DNA from: Aminobacter carboxidus
Lineage (GTDB): Bacteria > Pseudomonadota > Alphaproteobacteria > Rhizobiales > Rhizobiaceae
Length of the DNA stretch: 64,000 nucleotides
Direction of reading: 5' to 3'
Assembly (NCBI RefSeq): GCF_014863355.1
Contig: NZ_JACZEP010000004.1
Span: 186,001 to 250,000, forward strand
A program made the position numbers and the translations under genes. The notes under the pieces were generated by a model that searched no databases, was not told the origin of the DNA, and was given only the letters and a program-made list of their open reading frames with translations. Each line of letters starts with the position of its first letter. Position 1 is the stretch's first letter. This document shows positions 44,752-54,225 of the stretch, piece after piece.

Positions 44752-45729
44752 CTAGACGCCTTCCGGCGCTGGCGTCTCGTCATGCCGGTTCACGATCCGG
44801 TCATGGCGCATCTGCCATCGTTCCGCCGCCTGCGGCTTGACGAACACCGCCGTAATCTCCGGCACTTCCGTCTTGAGCTTTGCCTCCAGCCGCTCGACGC
44901 AGGTCTCGATCTCGGCGGCCGAGATATGGTCGACGAAATCGAGGCTGAGCCCGGCGACGACCTGCTCCGGCCCCATATGCACGGTCAGCACGCCATTGGC
45001 CTTTTCGACGGCGGGATCGGCCTGCGCGATGGCCAGGATCGACACCTGCACGTCGCGCGATGCCGGCTCGCCCATCAGCAATCCCTTGCTCTCGCGCGCC
45101 AGGAACACGGCGGTCGCCCCGAGAATCAGGCTGATGCCGATCGAGGCGGCGCCATCGAGCCAAGGCTGTCCAAAATAATGCGCCGCCGCAATGCCAACAA
45201 AAGCGATCACCAGGCCGAGCAGTGCGGCACTGTCTTCGAACAGGACGGTGTAGACGCTAGGGTCCTTGCTGCGGCGCACGGCCTCGATGTAGCCGAGTTG
45301 GCCCTTGCTGCGGCGGAACTCCTTGAGCGCGACCAGCCACGAAGCGCCCTCGAACACCATGCACAGGCCAAGCACCACATAGTTGATGAGCGGATTCTCG
45401 ATCGGCTCGGGGTGGAGCATGTGGATGATGCCTTCATAAAAGGCGACGCCGGCACCGAGCGCGAAGACGAGGAGTGCTACGATGAAGCTCCAGAAATAGA
45501 GCTCGCGGCCGTGGCCGAGCGGGTGCATCAGGTCCGGCGGCCGGGCGGCGCGATGCAGGCCGTAGAGCAGCAGCAGGCCGTTGCCGGTATCGACCAGCGA
45601 ATGCACGCCTTCCGACAGCATCGCCGAACTGCCGGTAAAGGCGGCCGCGACGAATTTGGTCACCGCGATCAGCAGGTTGCCCGCTATCGCTGCGACGATC
45701 ACAATTCTGGAGCCGGAATGTGCCGCCAT
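44752..45729 (-). CDS. Cation diffusion facilitator (CDF) family transporter
   Basis: 325 residues with six membrane helices. AGNLLIAVTKFVAAAFTGSS and AMLSEGVHSLVDTGNGLLLL carry the helix 2 metal site (H-x-x-x-D), and LVIAFVGIAAAHYFGQPWLDG the helix 5 region; the C-terminal cytoplasmic domain ends in an extended tail. CDF proteins export Zn, Co, Fe or Mn. Start at 45729 follows GAGGGAC; 15 further upstream codons are possible. Metal not assignable from sequence. Confidence 0.9.
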   Translation of the reverse strand: MAAHSGSRIVIVAAIAGNLLIAVTKFVAAAFTGSSAMLSEGVHSLVDTGNGLLLLYGLHRAARPPDLMHPLGHGRELYFWSFIVALLVFALGAGVAFYEGIIHMLHPEPIENPLINYVVLGLCMVFEGASWLVALKEFRRSKGQLGYIEAVRRSKDPSVYTVLFEDSAALLGLVIAFVGIAAAHYFGQPWLDGAASIGISLILGATAVFLARESKGLLMGEPASRDVQVSILAIAQADPAVEKANGVLTVHMGPEQVVAGLSLDFVDHISAAEIETCVERLEAKLKTEVPEITAVFVKPQAAERWQMRHDRIVNRHDETPAPEGV

Positions 45730-45878
45730 CTGTCCCTCGTGTCCCCAGAGTAGCCGGGACACTGGCCCACTCAAGCATTTTCACCTTGCGGTGGCCGTTG
45801 TCGTCGCCGCAATACCCCTCTTGCAAGCGAACCAACTTCGCGTTTCACTTCGCTCCTCAGCAGCGGGAGAAACGAATC

Positions 45879-46004
45879 ATGGCCAAAGGTGCGATGAAAG
45901 CCGGGAAAGAAGCCCGGAAACCGAAGAAAGACGCCAAGAAGCCTGCGCCTGCGCCGGCATTCAAGGCTCCTCCGGTGCAAGCGACCAAGATCAAGGACAA
46001 GTAG
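45879..46004 (+). CDS. Small Lys/Ala/Pro-rich protein
   Basis: 41 residues (MAKGAMKAGKEARKPKKDAK, ending TKIKDK) with about 13 lysines and no hydrophobic stretch; very basic and probably disordered, able to bind nucleic acid. ATG 45879 is 8 nt after GGGAGA. Similar tiny lysine-rich proteins are annotated in rhizobia. It lies just upstream of the guanidine riboswitch. Moderately sure it is a real gene. Confidence 0.6.
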   Translation: MAKGAMKAGKEARKPKKDAKKPAPAPAFKAPPVQATKIKDK

Positions 46005-46095
46005 TCCTTGATCTCGGCTTGATGCCAATCGGCGGCGCCCGGTCACAGCCGGGCGCATGCTTGAATATGTCTCCAGAAAAAACTATCTGAAGGGT

Positions 46096-46144
46096 GCAGG
46101 GACGACCCTGCGTTTCCCCAAAAAACCGGCTGGGACGACCCGCC
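46096..46144 (+). promoter_or_regulatory. Guanidine-II (mini-ykkC) riboswitch
   Basis: Two hairpins each carry an ACGA tetraloop: GCAGGG-ACGA-CCCTGC (46096-46111) and GGC-T-GGG-ACGA-CCC-GCC (46128-46144), separated by a 16-nt A-rich linker. Paired ACGR-loop stem-loops just before a ribosome site are the definition of the guanidine-II class. The gene 20 nt downstream is a guanidinium exporter, which confirms the call. The ribosome site GGAG (46152-46155) follows at once, suggesting control of translation. Confidence 0.93.
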
Positions 46145-46163
46145 ATTCCAATGGAGCGTTCCA

Positions 46164-46477
46164 TGGCTTGGACTTATCTGTTTTTCGCGGGTATTTTTGA
46201 GATCGGCTGGGCCATCGGCCTGAAGTACACGGACGGCTTTACCAAGCCGATGCCGACCATCCTTACCATCGCCTCGATGATCGTCAGCCTCGGCCTGCTT
46301 GGCCTGGCGCTGAAGACGCTGCCGGTCGGCACCGCCTACGCCATCTGGACCGGTATCGGCACGGTCGGCACCGCGATGCTTGGCATCTGGCTGCTCGGCG
46401 AGCCGGCAACGGCGCTGCGCCTCGCCTGCATCGGCCTGATCGTCTCGGGCATCGTCGGCCTCAAGCTGGTCGCCTGA
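46164..46477 (+). CDS. gdx: Guanidinium exporter, SMR family (Gdx/SugE)
   Basis: 104 residues, four membrane helices. Signature [20 protein letters not shown] (Glu13 proton/substrate site, Trp16, Lys20) and [20 protein letters not shown] match the Gdx (SugE) branch of small multidrug resistance proteins, which exports guanidinium in exchange for protons. The upstream guanidine-II riboswitch supports this over a quaternary-ammonium role. ATG 46164 follows GGAG. Confidence 0.95.
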
Positions 46478-46702
46478 TCAACAAACCGACCAGAACGGCC
46501 TGCCCTCAGCGGGCCGGCCGCAACATCCCCAACATCGCATACCTGTCCCATGGTCGCTCCTACATCAGCGACCATGTATCAGACGAGCAAAGGCGATCCG
46601 CGCCCGGGTCTTGGCACCCCCGGTCGCGAACCGCCAGCAATGTGAATTTGCGCTATCGAGCCCGAATGCCGGGTCGGCGCTTCAGGCAGAAGTTGCCTGC
46701 GT

Positions 46703-47131
46703 TCAGCCGTAGTTGGCCGAAGGCGGCATACGCTTGCCACGCGCCTTGCGCGCTGCGTAGCGTGCATCGCGCTTGGCCTTGCGTTCGGCTTCGTCGGCGA
46801 GCAGGCGGGCGATACGATCGCCTTCCTCTGCCTCACGGGCCTTTGCATCCGCCTGTGCGGCCTCTTCAGCGGCCAAGCGTTCGGCTTCTGCCTTGGCTTC
46901 GCGCTCGGCCTTTTCGCCGGCTTCGCGAGCCAGGCGTTCCTGCCTCAGCTTTTCCTTCTCGGCTTCGCGGATGGCGCGAGCCTCGAGGATGGCCTTGCGT
47001 TCGGCCTGGCGTGCCACAACCGCTGGATCGTCAGCTGCCGGGCGTGCCTTGTACTTTTCGAGGAGAGCTTTCTTTGCGTCATTAGCAGCGTTACGCCGCT
47101 CGAAGACGTCTTTTTCCCTGTAGATTGCCAA
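46703..47131 (-). CDS. Charged coiled-coil protein (DUF6481-like)
   Basis: 142 residues, almost entirely Ala, Glu, Lys and Arg, predicted as one long helix (EREAKAEAERLAAEEAAQAD, KRDARYAARKARGKRMPP), with an N-terminal YREKDVFERRNAANDAKKAL motif. No membrane segment. Translation appears to begin at TTG 47131 after AGGGAAATC. Function unknown; similar proteins are common in rhizobia. Confidence 0.75.
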   Translation of the reverse strand: MAIYREKDVFERRNAANDAKKALLEKYKARPAADDPAVVARQAERKAILEARAIREAEKEKLRQERLAREAGEKAEREAKAEAERLAAEEAAQADAKAREAEEGDRIARLLADEAERKAKRDARYAARKARGKRMPPSANYG

Positions 47132-47349
47132 TTTGATTTCCCTGGAGTCACTTCGCGCCGTTTACATACGCGCGCGAAGGCATAGTTCAAGCGCCAAAAA
47201 GGCATGTCTCCCATGAATTCGCGCGATGTTGCGGATAGGAAACGCTCTTTGACGCCAATCTCGATATGGATTGTTCACTAGACCGCATCTGGCGGCTTTG
47301 TGGAGCGATGGCTACCTGTAGCACGAATAACAGCGACAGGACCAGCACT

Positions 47350-48414
47350 ATGGAACTTGGCCTCTACACTTTTGCAGACGTTAGCCCAGAGCCGGGCGCC
47401 GACTCCATCGGCGCGCATCAGCGACTGCGCAATCTGATCGAGGAAATCGAGCTGGCCGACCAGGTCGGCCTCGACGTCTTCGGTCTCGGCGAGCACCACC
47501 GCCCGGACTATGCCGCCTCAGCACCCGTCGTCGCGCTTGCCGCAGCTGCTGAGCGCACCAAGCGCATCCGGCTGACGAGTGCGGTGACTGTGCTGTCATC
47601 GGACGATCCGGTGCGTGTGTTCCAGCAATTCGCCACGCTCGATCAGCTTTCCGGCGGCCGTGCCGAGATCATGGCCGGGCGCGGCTCGTTCATCGAATCG
47701 TTTCCGCTGTTCGGCTACAACCTCGAGGATTATGACGAGCTGTTCGCCGAGAAGCTCGACCTGCTGCTCGCCCTGCGCGACAGCGAGCGGGTGACCTGGA
47801 GCGGCACGCATCGCGCGCCGATCAACGACCGCGGCGTCTATCCCCGCCCCTATCAGGACAAGCTGCCGATCTGGATCGCCATTGGCGGAACGCCGCAGTC
47901 GGCCGCCCGCGCCGGCGTGCTCGGATTGCCGCTGGCGCTTGCCATCATCGGCGGCGAGCCGGCGCGATTCGCGCCGCTGTTCGACCTCTATAGCGAGGCC
48001 GCCCGGCGCGGCGGCCAGAATCCGGCCAAGCTCGCCACCAGCATCAACGTGCACGGCTTCGTCGGTGAAACGACCGAGCAGGCCGCGGACGACTTCTACC
48101 TGCCGCAGGCCGAGGTGATGAACCGCATCGGCCGCGAGCGCGGCTGGGGACCGACATCAAGGGCGCATTTCGACCAGTCGCGCTCGCCACAAGGCGCGCT
48201 GTTCGTCGGCAACCCGGAAGTGGTGGCCGAAAAGATCGTTGCCCAGCACAAGATCTTCAACAACGACCGATTCCTGCTGCAGATGGCAATCGGCCTGATG
48301 CCGCACGACAAGATCATGAAGGCGATCGAGCTCTACGGCACCAAGGTGGCGCCGCTGGTGCGCAAGGAACTGGCACCTGCCAAACCGGTCGAGACCACCG
48401 TGCCGACGGCCTGA
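47350..48414 (+). CDS. Luciferase-like (LLM-class) flavin-dependent oxidoreductase
   Basis: 354-residue bacterial-luciferase-fold flavoenzyme: [19 protein letters not shown] at the N-terminus, [40 protein letters not shown] and [20 protein letters not shown]. It needs reduced FMN from a separate reductase; substrate unknown. The start at 47350 matches strand beta-1 of the barrel; 28 further upstream codons lack support. Followed after 177 nt by a second LLM-class gene. Confidence 0.9.
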   Translation: MELGLYTFADVSPEPGADSIGAHQRLRNLIEEIELADQVGLDVFGLGEHHRPDYAASAPVVALAAAAERTKRIRLTSAVTVLSSDDPVRVFQQFATLDQLSGGRAEIMAGRGSFIESFPLFGYNLEDYDELFAEKLDLLLALRDSERVTWSGTHRAPINDRGVYPRPYQDKLPIWIAIGGTPQSAARAGVLGLPLALAIIGGEPARFAPLFDLYSEAARRGGQNPAKLATSINVHGFVGETTEQAADDFYLPQAEVMNRIGRERGWGPTSRAHFDQSRSPQGALFVGNPEVVAEKIVAQHKIFNNDRFLLQMAIGLMPHDKIMKAIELYGTKVAPLVRKELAPAKPVETTVPTA

Positions 48415-48560
48415 CGCATCGGCCCGAACAGCCAGATGCACAATCCACGAGCCGACAGCGGCTTTGCGTATCCGCCCGGACGCGCAAGGGCGCTCGTGGC
48501 CGCTGGACCAAGACTTCCCTACACGGGAAGGTTTGTTTGCTGAGGTAACGCTTCCTATAT

Positions 48561-48584
48561 CCGGCGGGTCCCCACCCGCCGGAG
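48561..48584 (+). promoter_or_regulatory. 9-bp hairpin overlapping the ribosome site of the second LLM gene
   Basis: CCGGCGGGT (48561-48569) pairs with ACCCGCCGG (48574-48582) around CCCC. The 3' arm contains the first two bases of the Shine-Dalgarno GGAG (48581-48584) that lies 7 nt before ATG 48592, so folding would hinder ribosome binding. Confidence 0.6.
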
Positions 48585-48591
48585 CTGCCTC

Positions 48592-49593
48592 ATGACCATT
48601 TTGTCCGTCCTCGACCTTTCACCGGTCACCGAAGGCAGTACTGCCGCCCAGTCGCTGAAGAACACGCTCGACCTGGCGCGCCACGCCGAGAAACTCGGCT
48701 TCCACCGCTATTGGCTGGCCGAACACCACAACATGGCCGGCATTGCCAGTGCCGCGACCTCGGTGGTCATCGCCCATGTCGCTGCCGGCACCAGCACCAT
48801 CCGCGTCGGCGCCGGCGGCATCATGCTGCCCAACCATGCTCCGCTGGTCATCGCCGAGCAGTTCGGCACCCTGGCCGCCCTGCATCCCGGCCGCATCGAC
48901 CTTGGCATCGGCCGCGCTCCAGGCACCGACATGCTGACCGCACGCGCCCTGCGTCGCAATCTCGAAGCCGGCGTCGACAATTTCCCGCAGGATGTCGTCG
49001 AGCTGATGGGCTATTTCGAGCCGGCGACACCGGAGCAGCGTATCCGCGCTGTGCCCGGCGAGGGCGAACAGGTCGAAGTCTGGGTTCTCGGCTCGAGCCT
49101 CTATGGCGCCCAACTCGCCGCCATGCTCGGCCTGCCCTATGCCTTCGCCTCGCATTTCGCGCCCTCTGAGCTCGACCACGCAATCGAGATCTACCGCTCT
49201 CGCTTCCAGCCATCGGAGCGGCTTGCAAAACCTTATGTCATGGCCGGAATCAACATCGTCGCCGCCGACACGGACGCGGAGGCGAAGCTCTTGTTCAGTT
49301 CGGTGCAGCAGGCCTTCGTCAACCTGCGCAGCGGCCGCCCCGGCCGCTTACCTGCGCCACTCGAAGGCTACGAGCGCGAACTCGATCCTGTCGCCCGCCA
49401 GATGCTGTCGCAGACACTCGCCTGCGCCGTCGTCGGTTCGCCCGATACCGTGCGCCGCGGCGTCGAGGCGTTCATCGCGCGCACCGGAGCCGACGAGCTG
49501 ATGGTCACGGCCCAGGTGTTTGACCACGCCGCGCGCAAGCGGTCCTACGAGATCCTGGCCGAGGTAGGTGCTGAACTGGCAAAGGCGGCGTAG
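48592..49593 (+). CDS. Luciferase-like flavin-dependent oxidoreductase (YhbW-like)
   Basis: 333 residues of the LLM-class YhbW/MsnO8 group: [60 protein letters not shown] and [12 protein letters not shown]. Probably an FMN-dependent monooxygenase of unknown substrate. A stable hairpin partly covers its ribosome site. Only about 180 nt separates it from the first LLM gene, but the two are different subfamilies, so this is not a recent duplication. Confidence 0.92.
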   Translation: MTILSVLDLSPVTEGSTAAQSLKNTLDLARHAEKLGFHRYWLAEHHNMAGIASAATSVVIAHVAAGTSTIRVGAGGIMLPNHAPLVIAEQFGTLAALHPGRIDLGIGRAPGTDMLTARALRRNLEAGVDNFPQDVVELMGYFEPATPEQRIRAVPGEGEQVEVWVLGSSLYGAQLAAMLGLPYAFASHFAPSELDHAIEIYRSRFQPSERLAKPYVMAGINIVAADTDAEAKLLFSSVQQAFVNLRSGRPGRLPAPLEGYERELDPVARQMLSQTLACAVVGSPDTVRRGVEAFIARTGADELMVTAQVFDHAARKRSYEILAEVGAELAKAA

Positions 49594-49630
49594 CGCAGCA
49601 CTTGCCTTCTCCCACAGAAGGAAGAGTGCG

Positions 49631-50905
49631 CTACCGCATCGCCTCAACGATCCCCTTGTCCGGAAAACACGTTGCGGCGCGGCCGTTCTTCGCCTGCCAG
49701 TCGCCGATAGAGCGGCGTGTCTTGAACCCCGGCAACCCATCGGCGCCACCAACGTCATAGCCGAGCTTTTCCAGCCCGCGCTGCATCGAAGCGACGTCGG
49801 AGCGATAGAGCCCGTCAACCTTGCCCCAGCCACCGGCAAAACGCCTGTCGCCTGAGGCGATCCGGTCGGCGCCGTGGCCGATGAACAACGCGTAGACGTC
49901 GCTCTCGTTGTATTCCTTGAGCACGTAGAAATTGGGCGTGACGATGAAGGCCGGGCCATTACGCCCCGCCGGCATCATCAGGAAACCTTCGGCGCGCGCC
50001 TCGTTCTGCGGGAAGGGCTTGCCGCCAACACGGCTTATGCCCATGGCGGCCCAGTCAGCGATTTTCTTGCCCTTGTCAGGGCCTTCCAGGGCGCAAGAGA
50101 CGTTGTCCGGCAGCGTCACTTCGAAGCCCCAGTCGCGGCCCTTCACCCAGCCATAGTGGACGAGATAGTTGGCGATCGAGGCCAGCGTATCGGGCGTCGA
50201 GTTCCAGATGTCGGCGCGGCCATCGCCGTCGAAATCGACGGCATGCTGGAGAAACGATGTCGGCAGGAACTGCGGCTGGCCGAGCGCGCCGGCCCAGGAC
50301 GAGCGCATCACCTTGCGGCTGACCAGCCCGCGCTCGACCATTTCAAGGCCGGCCAGCAGCTCCTTGCGGAACATGTCCTTGCGGGTGGCGAGGAACGCCT
50401 TGGTGCCCAGCACCTCGAAAGCGTCATAGGGCATCTTGGCGGCGCCAAAGCCCGACTCGCGGCCCCAGATCGCCAGCACCACGCCGGCTGGCACGCCAAA
50501 GCGCTTCTCGATGGCGGCGAGTGTCTTGGCGTTGGCCCCGGCGCGCGTGCGCCCGCCCGCGCTCACAGCGCCAAGCGTCTTCTCAGCGAAATAATTGCCG
50601 GGCGAGCCGAACTCGGCCTGATGCTGCTTCTTCGGCGTCTTAGGCTTTTCGCCCGGCAGCACGAGGTCGGGCAGCTTGAGGTTGGGTTTTACGCCATCGA
50701 ACGCCGCGTCGAAGGTGGCTCTGGAGATGCCCTTTGCCTTGGCTTCCGGCCAGAGGTCCTTGGTGAGCCAGGCCTGGAATTGGTCGTCGATCCTGGCGGC
50801 GAAGGCTGGGGTGATGGAGGCGAGCGCGGCAACAGCCACGGCAAACAAGGCAGCCAGCGTTGAAGGCTTGCGTTTCTTCGCGCTCCCCTCTGGCCTGCCG
50901 GCCAT
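49631..50905 (-). CDS. Lytic murein transglycosylase (MltB/SLT_2 family)
   Basis: About 424 residues: signal peptide (KPSTLAALFAVAVAALASIT then PAFA), an SLT_2 domain with catalytic Glu in AIWGRESGFGAAK, GALGQPQFLPTSFLQ and FDGDGRADIWNSTPDTLASI, and a C-terminal peptidoglycan-binding domain (VASMQRGLEKLGYDVGGADG). It cleaves the glycan strand in the periplasm. The best start (50905) lies inside a palindromic repeat, giving MAGRPEGSAKKRK before the signal; the frame stays open through the whole repeat to 51088, so the real start is uncertain. Confidence 0.9.
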   Translation of the reverse strand: MAGRPEGSAKKRKPSTLAALFAVAVAALASITPAFAARIDDQFQAWLTKDLWPEAKAKGISRATFDAAFDGVKPNLKLPDLVLPGEKPKTPKKQHQAEFGSPGNYFAEKTLGAVSAGGRTRAGANAKTLAAIEKRFGVPAGVVLAIWGRESGFGAAKMPYDAFEVLGTKAFLATRKDMFRKELLAGLEMVERGLVSRKVMRSSWAGALGQPQFLPTSFLQHAVDFDGDGRADIWNSTPDTLASIANYLVHYGWVKGRDWGFEVTLPDNVSCALEGPDKGKKIADWAAMGISRVGGKPFPQNEARAEGFLMMPAGRNGPAFIVTPNFYVLKEYNESDVYALFIGHGADRIASGDRRFAGGWGKVDGLYRSDVASMQRGLEKLGYDVGGADGLPGFKTRRSIGDWQAKNGRAATCFPDKGIVEAMR

Positions 50906-51041
50906 CTCCCCCTCAAGGGGGGAGATTATGCTGTCATTGCCGCCTCGCCATTTCCAGGCGCCGGTCGTTAAGTGCTGTCGAGGGAGCGACTGATCTTCCC
51001 CCTGGGAGAGATGGCCGGCAGGCCAGAAAGGGGCGGCGGGG
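50884..51041. repeat. Palindromic intergenic repeat overlapping the mltB-like start
   Basis: CTGGCCTGCCGGCCATCTCC near 50889-50909 is the reverse complement, with one or two changes, of the arm near 51010-51036. The pair forms an inverted repeat about 150 nt across, with CCCCTCAAGGGGGG inside. Read on the minus strand its left arm gives PLEGEMAGRPEG, a peptide often seen in mis-annotated rhizobial proteins, so this looks like a dispersed RIME-like element. Confidence 0.75.
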
Positions 51042-51098
51042 CGGGACGAAAGCAGCGCAGAAAGTCTTGTCATCCGATTTCCCTGCAAGCCAATTGCG

Positions 51099-51704
51099 TC
51101 AAAACACAGTCCGTGACTTGAGTGCCGCCGACAGCGTGCCCTCGTCGAGATAATCGAGTTCGCCCCCGACCGGCACGCCGTGTGCCAGCCTGGTCACCTT
51201 GATCTCGAAACCCGAGAGCTGGTCGGTCAGGTAATGCGCCGTGGTCTGCCCCTCGACGGTGGCGTTGACCGCGAGGATCACCTCGGCGACCCCGCCTTCG
51301 GCGATCCGCGTTACCAGTTGCTTGATGGTCAGCTGGTCCGGCCCGATACCGTCGAGCGGCGAAAGAGTGCCGCCGAGCACGTGAAAACGCGCGTTCATCG
51401 CGCCTGCTCGCTCGAGCGCCCAGAGGTCGGAAACGTCCTCGACGACGATGATGGTGGTCGGGTCGCGGCGCGGATCGGTGCAGATCATGCAGGGGTCGGA
51501 GGTATCGACGTTGCCGCAGGTCGAGCACACCCGCACCTTATCGACCGCTTCGCCCATGGCGGCGGCCAGCGGCGCCAGCAGCTGCTCCTTCTTCTTGATC
51601 AGGTGAAGGGCGGCACGGCGGGCCGAACGCGGTCCGAGCCCCGGCACCTTGGCCAAAAGCTGGATCAGGCGTTCGATCTCGGGACCGGCGATTCGCTTCG
51701 ACAT
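51099..51704 (-). CDS. recR: Recombination mediator protein RecR
   Basis: 201 residues: N-terminal helix-hairpin-helix ([20 protein letters not shown]), zinc finger [16 protein letters not shown] and a Toprim domain ([34 protein letters not shown]). It loads RecA with RecO/RecF at gaps. The usual dnaX-ybaB-recR order is interrupted here by an alcohol dehydrogenase and a SleB-type hydrolase, with palindromic repeats on both sides. Confidence 0.97.
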   Translation of the reverse strand: MSKRIAGPEIERLIQLLAKVPGLGPRSARRAALHLIKKKEQLLAPLAAAMGEAVDKVRVCSTCGNVDTSDPCMICTDPRRDPTTIIVVEDVSDLWALERAGAMNARFHVLGGTLSPLDGIGPDQLTIKQLVTRIAEGGVAEVILAVNATVEGQTTAHYLTDQLSGFEIKVTRLAHGVPVGGELDYLDEGTLSAALKSRTVF

Positions 51705-51720
51705 GGAAGCGATATAAAAC

Positions 51721-51810
51721 GAGTAGGGAATGGTGAGTAGCGAATAGTGAAATCCGAACCGGCCTCTCGCCTCGTCCCGCTACTCACACCTGACTTTCGC
51801 TACTCCCCCA
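51721..51810. repeat. Palindromic repeat upstream of recR (GAGTAG family)
   Basis: GTGAGTAGCG (51733-51742) pairs with CGCTACTCAC (51778-51787), within a stretch of GAGTAG/GAATAG words. Related words (GTGAGTAG, CTATTCCCTACTCAC) make up the repeat at 53761-53842, so two members of one dispersed family flank the sleB-adh pair. Confidence 0.65.
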
Positions 51811-51813
51811 TTC

Positions 51814-52524
51814 CTACATCGGCCGGTCCTGGCTGACGATCAGCGCGCCGATGGCGTCGGCATCTTCCGGGGTAGCCTGGAACGACATCGCGCTGGCCAA
51901 AGCTGCATCGGAACCGGCGGAAGCAACCGTGGCCGGCTGCTGATCGACGACGCCCGGCAGCGGCGGCTGTTCCGCCGAGGCGACCATCGTTTCGGGCTCC
52001 ATGACCGCCGGCAGCTTGCGCCGGCTGCGCTTCTCGTAGAAGGCGTTGCCGCCGGCTACGGTGGTGTAATGCATGTTCTTGTAGGGGAATTTCAGCCCGG
52101 CGGTGTGGAAGAACATCACTTCGGGCTTCACCTTGGGGTGGCGCTCGCCCTTGAGCACGGATTCGGCGGCCGCCTGCACATCGGGCAAGGCCTGGGAATT
52201 CATCGGCCGCGACAAGACGCCGGGCGCGAACTGACCCTTCTGGCCGACGACGCCGCAGACGCTGTCGCCATACTCACCCGACTTGAGCCGGTTCATGACG
52301 ACGCTGCCCACGGCAACGAGGCCATCGCGGCTCGAGCGGTTGGATTCGAAGAACATCGCGCGCGCCAGGCATTCCTTGTCCTTCGCCGAATAGGCGTAGG
52401 AACTAGAACGAACCGAACTCGTGGTGATCCCGTCAGCGAGCTTGCTGGTGGTGCAACCGGAAACGATGAACGGCGAGGCGACGACGCCGACGAAAATCAG
52501 CATCTTCCAATTCTTGGCGATCAA
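51814..52524 (-). CDS. SleB-type cell wall hydrolase lipoprotein
   Basis: About 236 residues: a lipoprotein signal (MLIFVGVVASPFIVSGC, lipobox VSGC), then a Hydrolase_2 (SleB/CwlJ) domain: CLARAMFFESNRSSRDGLVA, VGSVVMNRLKSGEYGDSVCG, VVGQKGQFAPGV and KVKPEVMFFHTAG, with a low-complexity tail. SleB-type enzymes are muramidases or transglycosylases named from spore germination but common in alphaproteobacteria. Start taken as TTG 52524 after AGAGGGG; ATG 52503 is an alternative. Confidence 0.85.
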   Translation of the reverse strand: MIAKNWKMLIFVGVVASPFIVSGCTTSKLADGITTSSVRSSSYAYSAKDKECLARAMFFESNRSSRDGLVAVGSVVMNRLKSGEYGDSVCGVVGQKGQFAPGVLSRPMNSQALPDVQAAAESVLKGERHPKVKPEVMFFHTAGLKFPYKNMHYTTVAGGNAFYEKRSRRKLPAVMEPETMVASAEQPPLPGVVDQQPATVASAGSDAALASAMSFQATPEDADAIGALIVSQDRPM

Positions 52525-52716
52525 AAGCGCCCCTCTCGTAGCCCGCCACGTCCCCAGATTGCAGCAACAATGCGTCCGTTTCGGGCAAAATGATGGCCGA
52601 GCGGGCAATCGCGCCTTTTTTTACCGGGCTCGCCTCAGCAACGCCCGGTCGTTATGGTCACGCCGATGATAGGCAAAGGCACGCTTCGAGGCGGCCGAAT
52701 TTCATTGGAGGCGAGC

Positions 52717-53757
<1,041 letters not shown>

Positions 53758-53760
53758 GGG

Positions 53761-53842
53761 GTGAGTAGCTTGATGCGAGACGGCGCCTGAAATTCAAGCG
53801 CCGTCTCGCTATTCCCTACTCACTATTCCCTATTCGCTCTGC
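53761..53842. repeat. Nested palindrome between adh and ybaB (GAGTAG family)
   Basis: An inner 12-bp stem GCGAGACGGCGC (53775-53786)/GCGCCGTCTCGC (53798-53809) sits inside GTGAGTAG (53761-53768)/CTACTCAC (53816-53823). It separates two convergent genes and could terminate both transcripts, though no T run follows. The right side repeats CTATTCCCTA words related to 51721-51810. Confidence 0.7.
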
Positions 53843-54166
53843 TCAGAACGGCAGTTTCATGCCGGGCGGGATCGGCAGGCCGGCGGTCAGCGCCTTGGTC
53901 TTTTCCTGCATCGTTGCCTCAACCTTGGCCTTAGCGTCGTTATGCGCCGCAACGATCAGGTCTTCGAGGATCTCGCCCTCGCCGTCCTTGAGCAGCGACG
54001 GGTCGATCTTCAGCGCTTTCATTTCCGACTTGCCGGTCAGTGTCACTGTGACGAGGCCGCCACCGGACTGGCCGGTGGCTTCGAGCAGGGCAACTTCTTC
54101 CTGCATGGCCTGCAGCTTGGCCTGCATTTCCTTCGCCTTGCCCATCAGGCCGAGGAGATCCTTCAT
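53843..54166 (-). CDS. YbaB/EbfC family nucleoid-associated protein
   Basis: 107 residues with the YbaB pattern: [20 protein letters not shown] coiled region, [40 protein letters not shown] and C-terminal [12 protein letters not shown]. Dimeric DNA-binding protein of unsettled role. ATG 54166 follows AAAGGACAAAGACG. Directly downstream of dnaX, as usual. Confidence 0.96.
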   Translation of the reverse strand: MKDLLGLMGKAKEMQAKLQAMQEEVALLEATGQSGGGLVTVTLTGKSEMKALKIDPSLLKDGEGEILEDLIVAAHNDAKAKVEATMQEKTKALTAGLPIPPGMKLPF

Positions 54167-54180
54167 CGTCTTTGTCCTTT

Positions 54181-54225
54181 CGTCTCAGAACTGGTCGTCT
54201 CAGAACGGGTCGTCTCAGAACTGGT
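54181..54225. repeat. Three 15-bp tandem repeats containing the dnaX stop codon
   Basis: Units CGTCTCAGAACTGGT, CGTCTCAGAACGGGT and CGTCTCAGAACTGGT lie head to tail. Because 15 is a multiple of three, the minus strand reads DDQF-stop, DDPF-stop, DDQF-stop in the dnaX frame; the first stop (54215) ends dnaX and two back-up stops follow. Confidence 0.9.
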
